Of a DNA stretch of 29,910 bases, positions 28,857-29,910 are shown piece after piece. Each line of letters starts with the position of its first letter. Position 1 is the first letter of the stretch. The notes beneath the pieces were generated by a model. It did not search any database. It was given only the letters and a program-made list of their open reading frames with translations, and had not been told where the DNA came from. Location of the stretch: the NCBI GenBank assembly GCA_002327965.1, contig DCVB01000051.1, positions 1-29,910 on the forward strand, read 5' to 3'. The DNA comes from Candidatus Aminicenantes bacterium UBA2199. Its GTDB lineage: Bacteria; Acidobacteriota; Aminicenantia; UBA2199. The translations under genes and the position numbers were made by a program.

Positions 28857-29771
28857 ATGAGCAACATCCTGTCCACCATAGGCAATACCCCCCTGGTCGA
28901 CGTCAGCGGCCTGCTGCCATTGCCGCCGCGCACTCAGGTGCTGGCCAAGGTCGAGGGGAGCAATCCCGGAGGCTCCATCAAGGACCGCCCGGCCCTGCGC
29001 ATGGTCCGCGAGGCCGAGCGCACCGGGGCGCTGCGCCCGGGCATGACCATCGTGGAGGCGACCTCGGGCAACACCGGCATCGCCCTGGCCATGATCGGCG
29101 CCGCCCTGGGTTACCGCCTGCACATCATCATGCCCGCCTGCGTATCCAACGAGCGTCGCTCCATCATCACCGCTTTCGGCGCCGAACTGGAATTATCACC
29201 GGCGGCCAAGGGCACCGACGGCGCCATCGACCGCGCCCGCAGCCTGACGGCTTCCCGTCCGCAGGATTACTTCATGCCCGACCAGTTCAACAACGCCGCG
29301 AACGTTCGCTCGCACTACGAGACCACCGGCCCCGAGATCCACCAGCAGACCGCGGGACACGTGGACATCGTCGTGGCCGGCATCGGGACAGGCGGGACGC
29401 TGATGGGCATCGGCCAATACCTGCGGGAAATCAGGCCGGGGATCAAGATCTTCGGTGTTGAGCCGGGGATTGGCCACAAGATCCAAGGATTGAAAAACAT
29501 GACCGAGTCGGAAGTGCCCGGGATTTTCGATCGCACCCTGCTGGATGGCATCGTCCGCGTTGACGATGAGGAAGCGTTCATGGCCACCCGGCTACTGGCT
29601 GTAAAAGCCGGCATCTTCTCGGGAATTTCCAGCGGCGCCGCGCTGGCCGGATCATGGAGGATCGTCCGTGATTTTCCGGGCCGATCCGTGGTGACCATCC
29701 TTCCCGACCGCGGCGAACGTTATCTCAGCGCATCCCTGTTTCGCTCCTACTGCGGAAAATGTCCGCCTTGA
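28857..29771 (+). CDS. cysM: cysteine synthase, CysM type
   Basis: PLP enzyme that makes cysteine from an activated serine (O-acetylserine or O-phosphoserine) and a sulfur donor. The 304-residue protein has the PLP lysine Lys42 in NPGGSIKDRPAL, the substrate loop EATSGNTGIALAM, the phosphate-binding GIGTGGTLMG and ISSGAALAG, and ends near DRGERYLS. Features such as QFNNAANVRSHYETTGPEI and EVPGIFDRTLLD resemble CysM more than CysK. The C-terminus adds a Cys pair (YCGKCPP). The ATG follows a strong Shine-Dalgarno (AAGGAGA) that may be masked by RNA structure. No serine acetyltransferase is in the window. Confidence 0.93.
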   Translation: MSNILSTIGNTPLVDVSGLLPLPPRTQVLAKVEGSNPGGSIKDRPALRMVREAERTGALRPGMTIVEATSGNTGIALAMIGAALGYRLHIIMPACVSNERRSIITAFGAELELSPAAKGTDGAIDRARSLTASRPQDYFMPDQFNNAANVRSHYETTGPEIHQQTAGHVDIVVAGIGTGGTLMGIGQYLREIRPGIKIFGVEPGIGHKIQGLKNMTESEVPGIFDRTLLDGIVRVDDEEAFMATRLLAVKAGIFSGISSGAALAGSWRIVRDFPGRSVVTILPDRGERYLSASLFRSYCGKCPP

Positions 29772-29825
29772 TGATCCGGATGAAATGGAATGGAAGCAAA
29801 AGGTGAAATTGAAAAAGATGCCCTG

Positions 29826-29844
29826 AAAGGGCCCGCTCCCTTTT
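29826..29844. terminator. short bidirectional terminator-like hairpin
   Basis: AAAGGG (29826-29831) and CCCTTT (29838-29843) form a 6-bp stem with a 6-nt loop, flanked by T on the right and by A/T-rich sequence on the left. It lies between the end of cysM and the end of the converging gene. Confidence 0.5.
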
Positions 29845-29863
29845 GCCTTGGTGAGTCTGCGAA

Positions 29864-29910
29864 CTATCCCAGCGCTACGTCCAGAAGCATCATGACGGCG
29901 AAACCGAGCA
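29864..29910 (-). CDS. C-terminal end of a membrane protein, possibly a ZIP metal transporter
   Basis: On the minus strand the frame reads LGFAVMMLLDVALG followed by TAG. ZIP-family metal transporters often end in this kind of hydrophobic segment (GF..MMLLD..LG). Only 14 codons are inside the window, so the assignment is tentative; the convergent arrangement with cysM and the hairpin between them agree with a gene end here. Confidence 0.45.
   Translation of the reverse strand, partial: LGFAVMMLLDVALG

Overview
The window looks like chromosomal DNA of a GC-rich, Gram-negative-type bacterium. The evidence is an outer-membrane FadL-family porin with a signal peptide, several exported proteins, a PilZ (c-di-GMP) protein and sigma-70-like promoters. 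The mix of genes (many TPR signalling proteins, a C-terminal Ser/Thr kinase, a very large sigma-54 activator, EndoQ) would suit a deep lineage such as Acidobacteriota or Aminicenantota. That placement is a low-confidence inference from gene style; no rRNA or other phylogenetic marker was analysed.

Layout. 1-3613: the 3' part of a divergent dnaK, then metG, which carries a C-terminal tRNA-binding domain and an in-frame Shine-Dalgarno/ATG before that domain. 3614-3829: a gap holding a large inverted repeat built from 8-bp tandem units. 3830-5981: a secreted Memo-like protein and an unknown membrane protein. 6061-8781: a leaderless exported glycoside hydrolase directly abutting an EndoQ-type DNA repair nuclease. 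8841-10100: a FadL-type porin preceded by a perfect AT-rich inverted repeat and followed by a strong terminator. 10263-14093: overlapping rplS, rnhB and a long TPR protein. 14259-19889: a 1296-residue sigma-54 activator overlapping two Dpp/Opp-type ABC permease genes that have no ATPase or binding protein beside them. 19940-20230: a single-domain PilZ protein. 20248-25657: a Clp-like AAA+ ATPase (minus strand) divergent from a membrane-anchored TPR/Ser-Thr kinase; their promoters lie back to back around a perfect 16-bp palindrome. 25675-28665: acyl-CoA dehydrogenase, hutH and a small membrane-anchored YHS-like protein. 28675-29771: a leaderless cysteine-containing micro-ORF followed by cysM. 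29864-29910: the last codons of a minus-strand gene that resembles a ZIP metal transporter.

The most interesting signal is the micro-ORF before cysM. It has its own promoter placed so that the transcript should begin at the ATG, it encodes Ser-Ser-Ser and then Cys-Ser-Cys-Cys, and the leader that follows can fold over the cysM ribosome-binding site. This resembles the leaderless cysteine-responsive attenuator ORFs described in mycobacteria. Three genes in the window share the same geometry of a -10 hexamer ending exactly 6 nt before the ATG, so leaderless transcription is probably common in this organism. Other points of interest are the Clp-like protein whose first ATPase ring has lost its arginine fingers, the divergent-promoter palindrome, the possible internal translation start in metG and the octamer inverted repeat.
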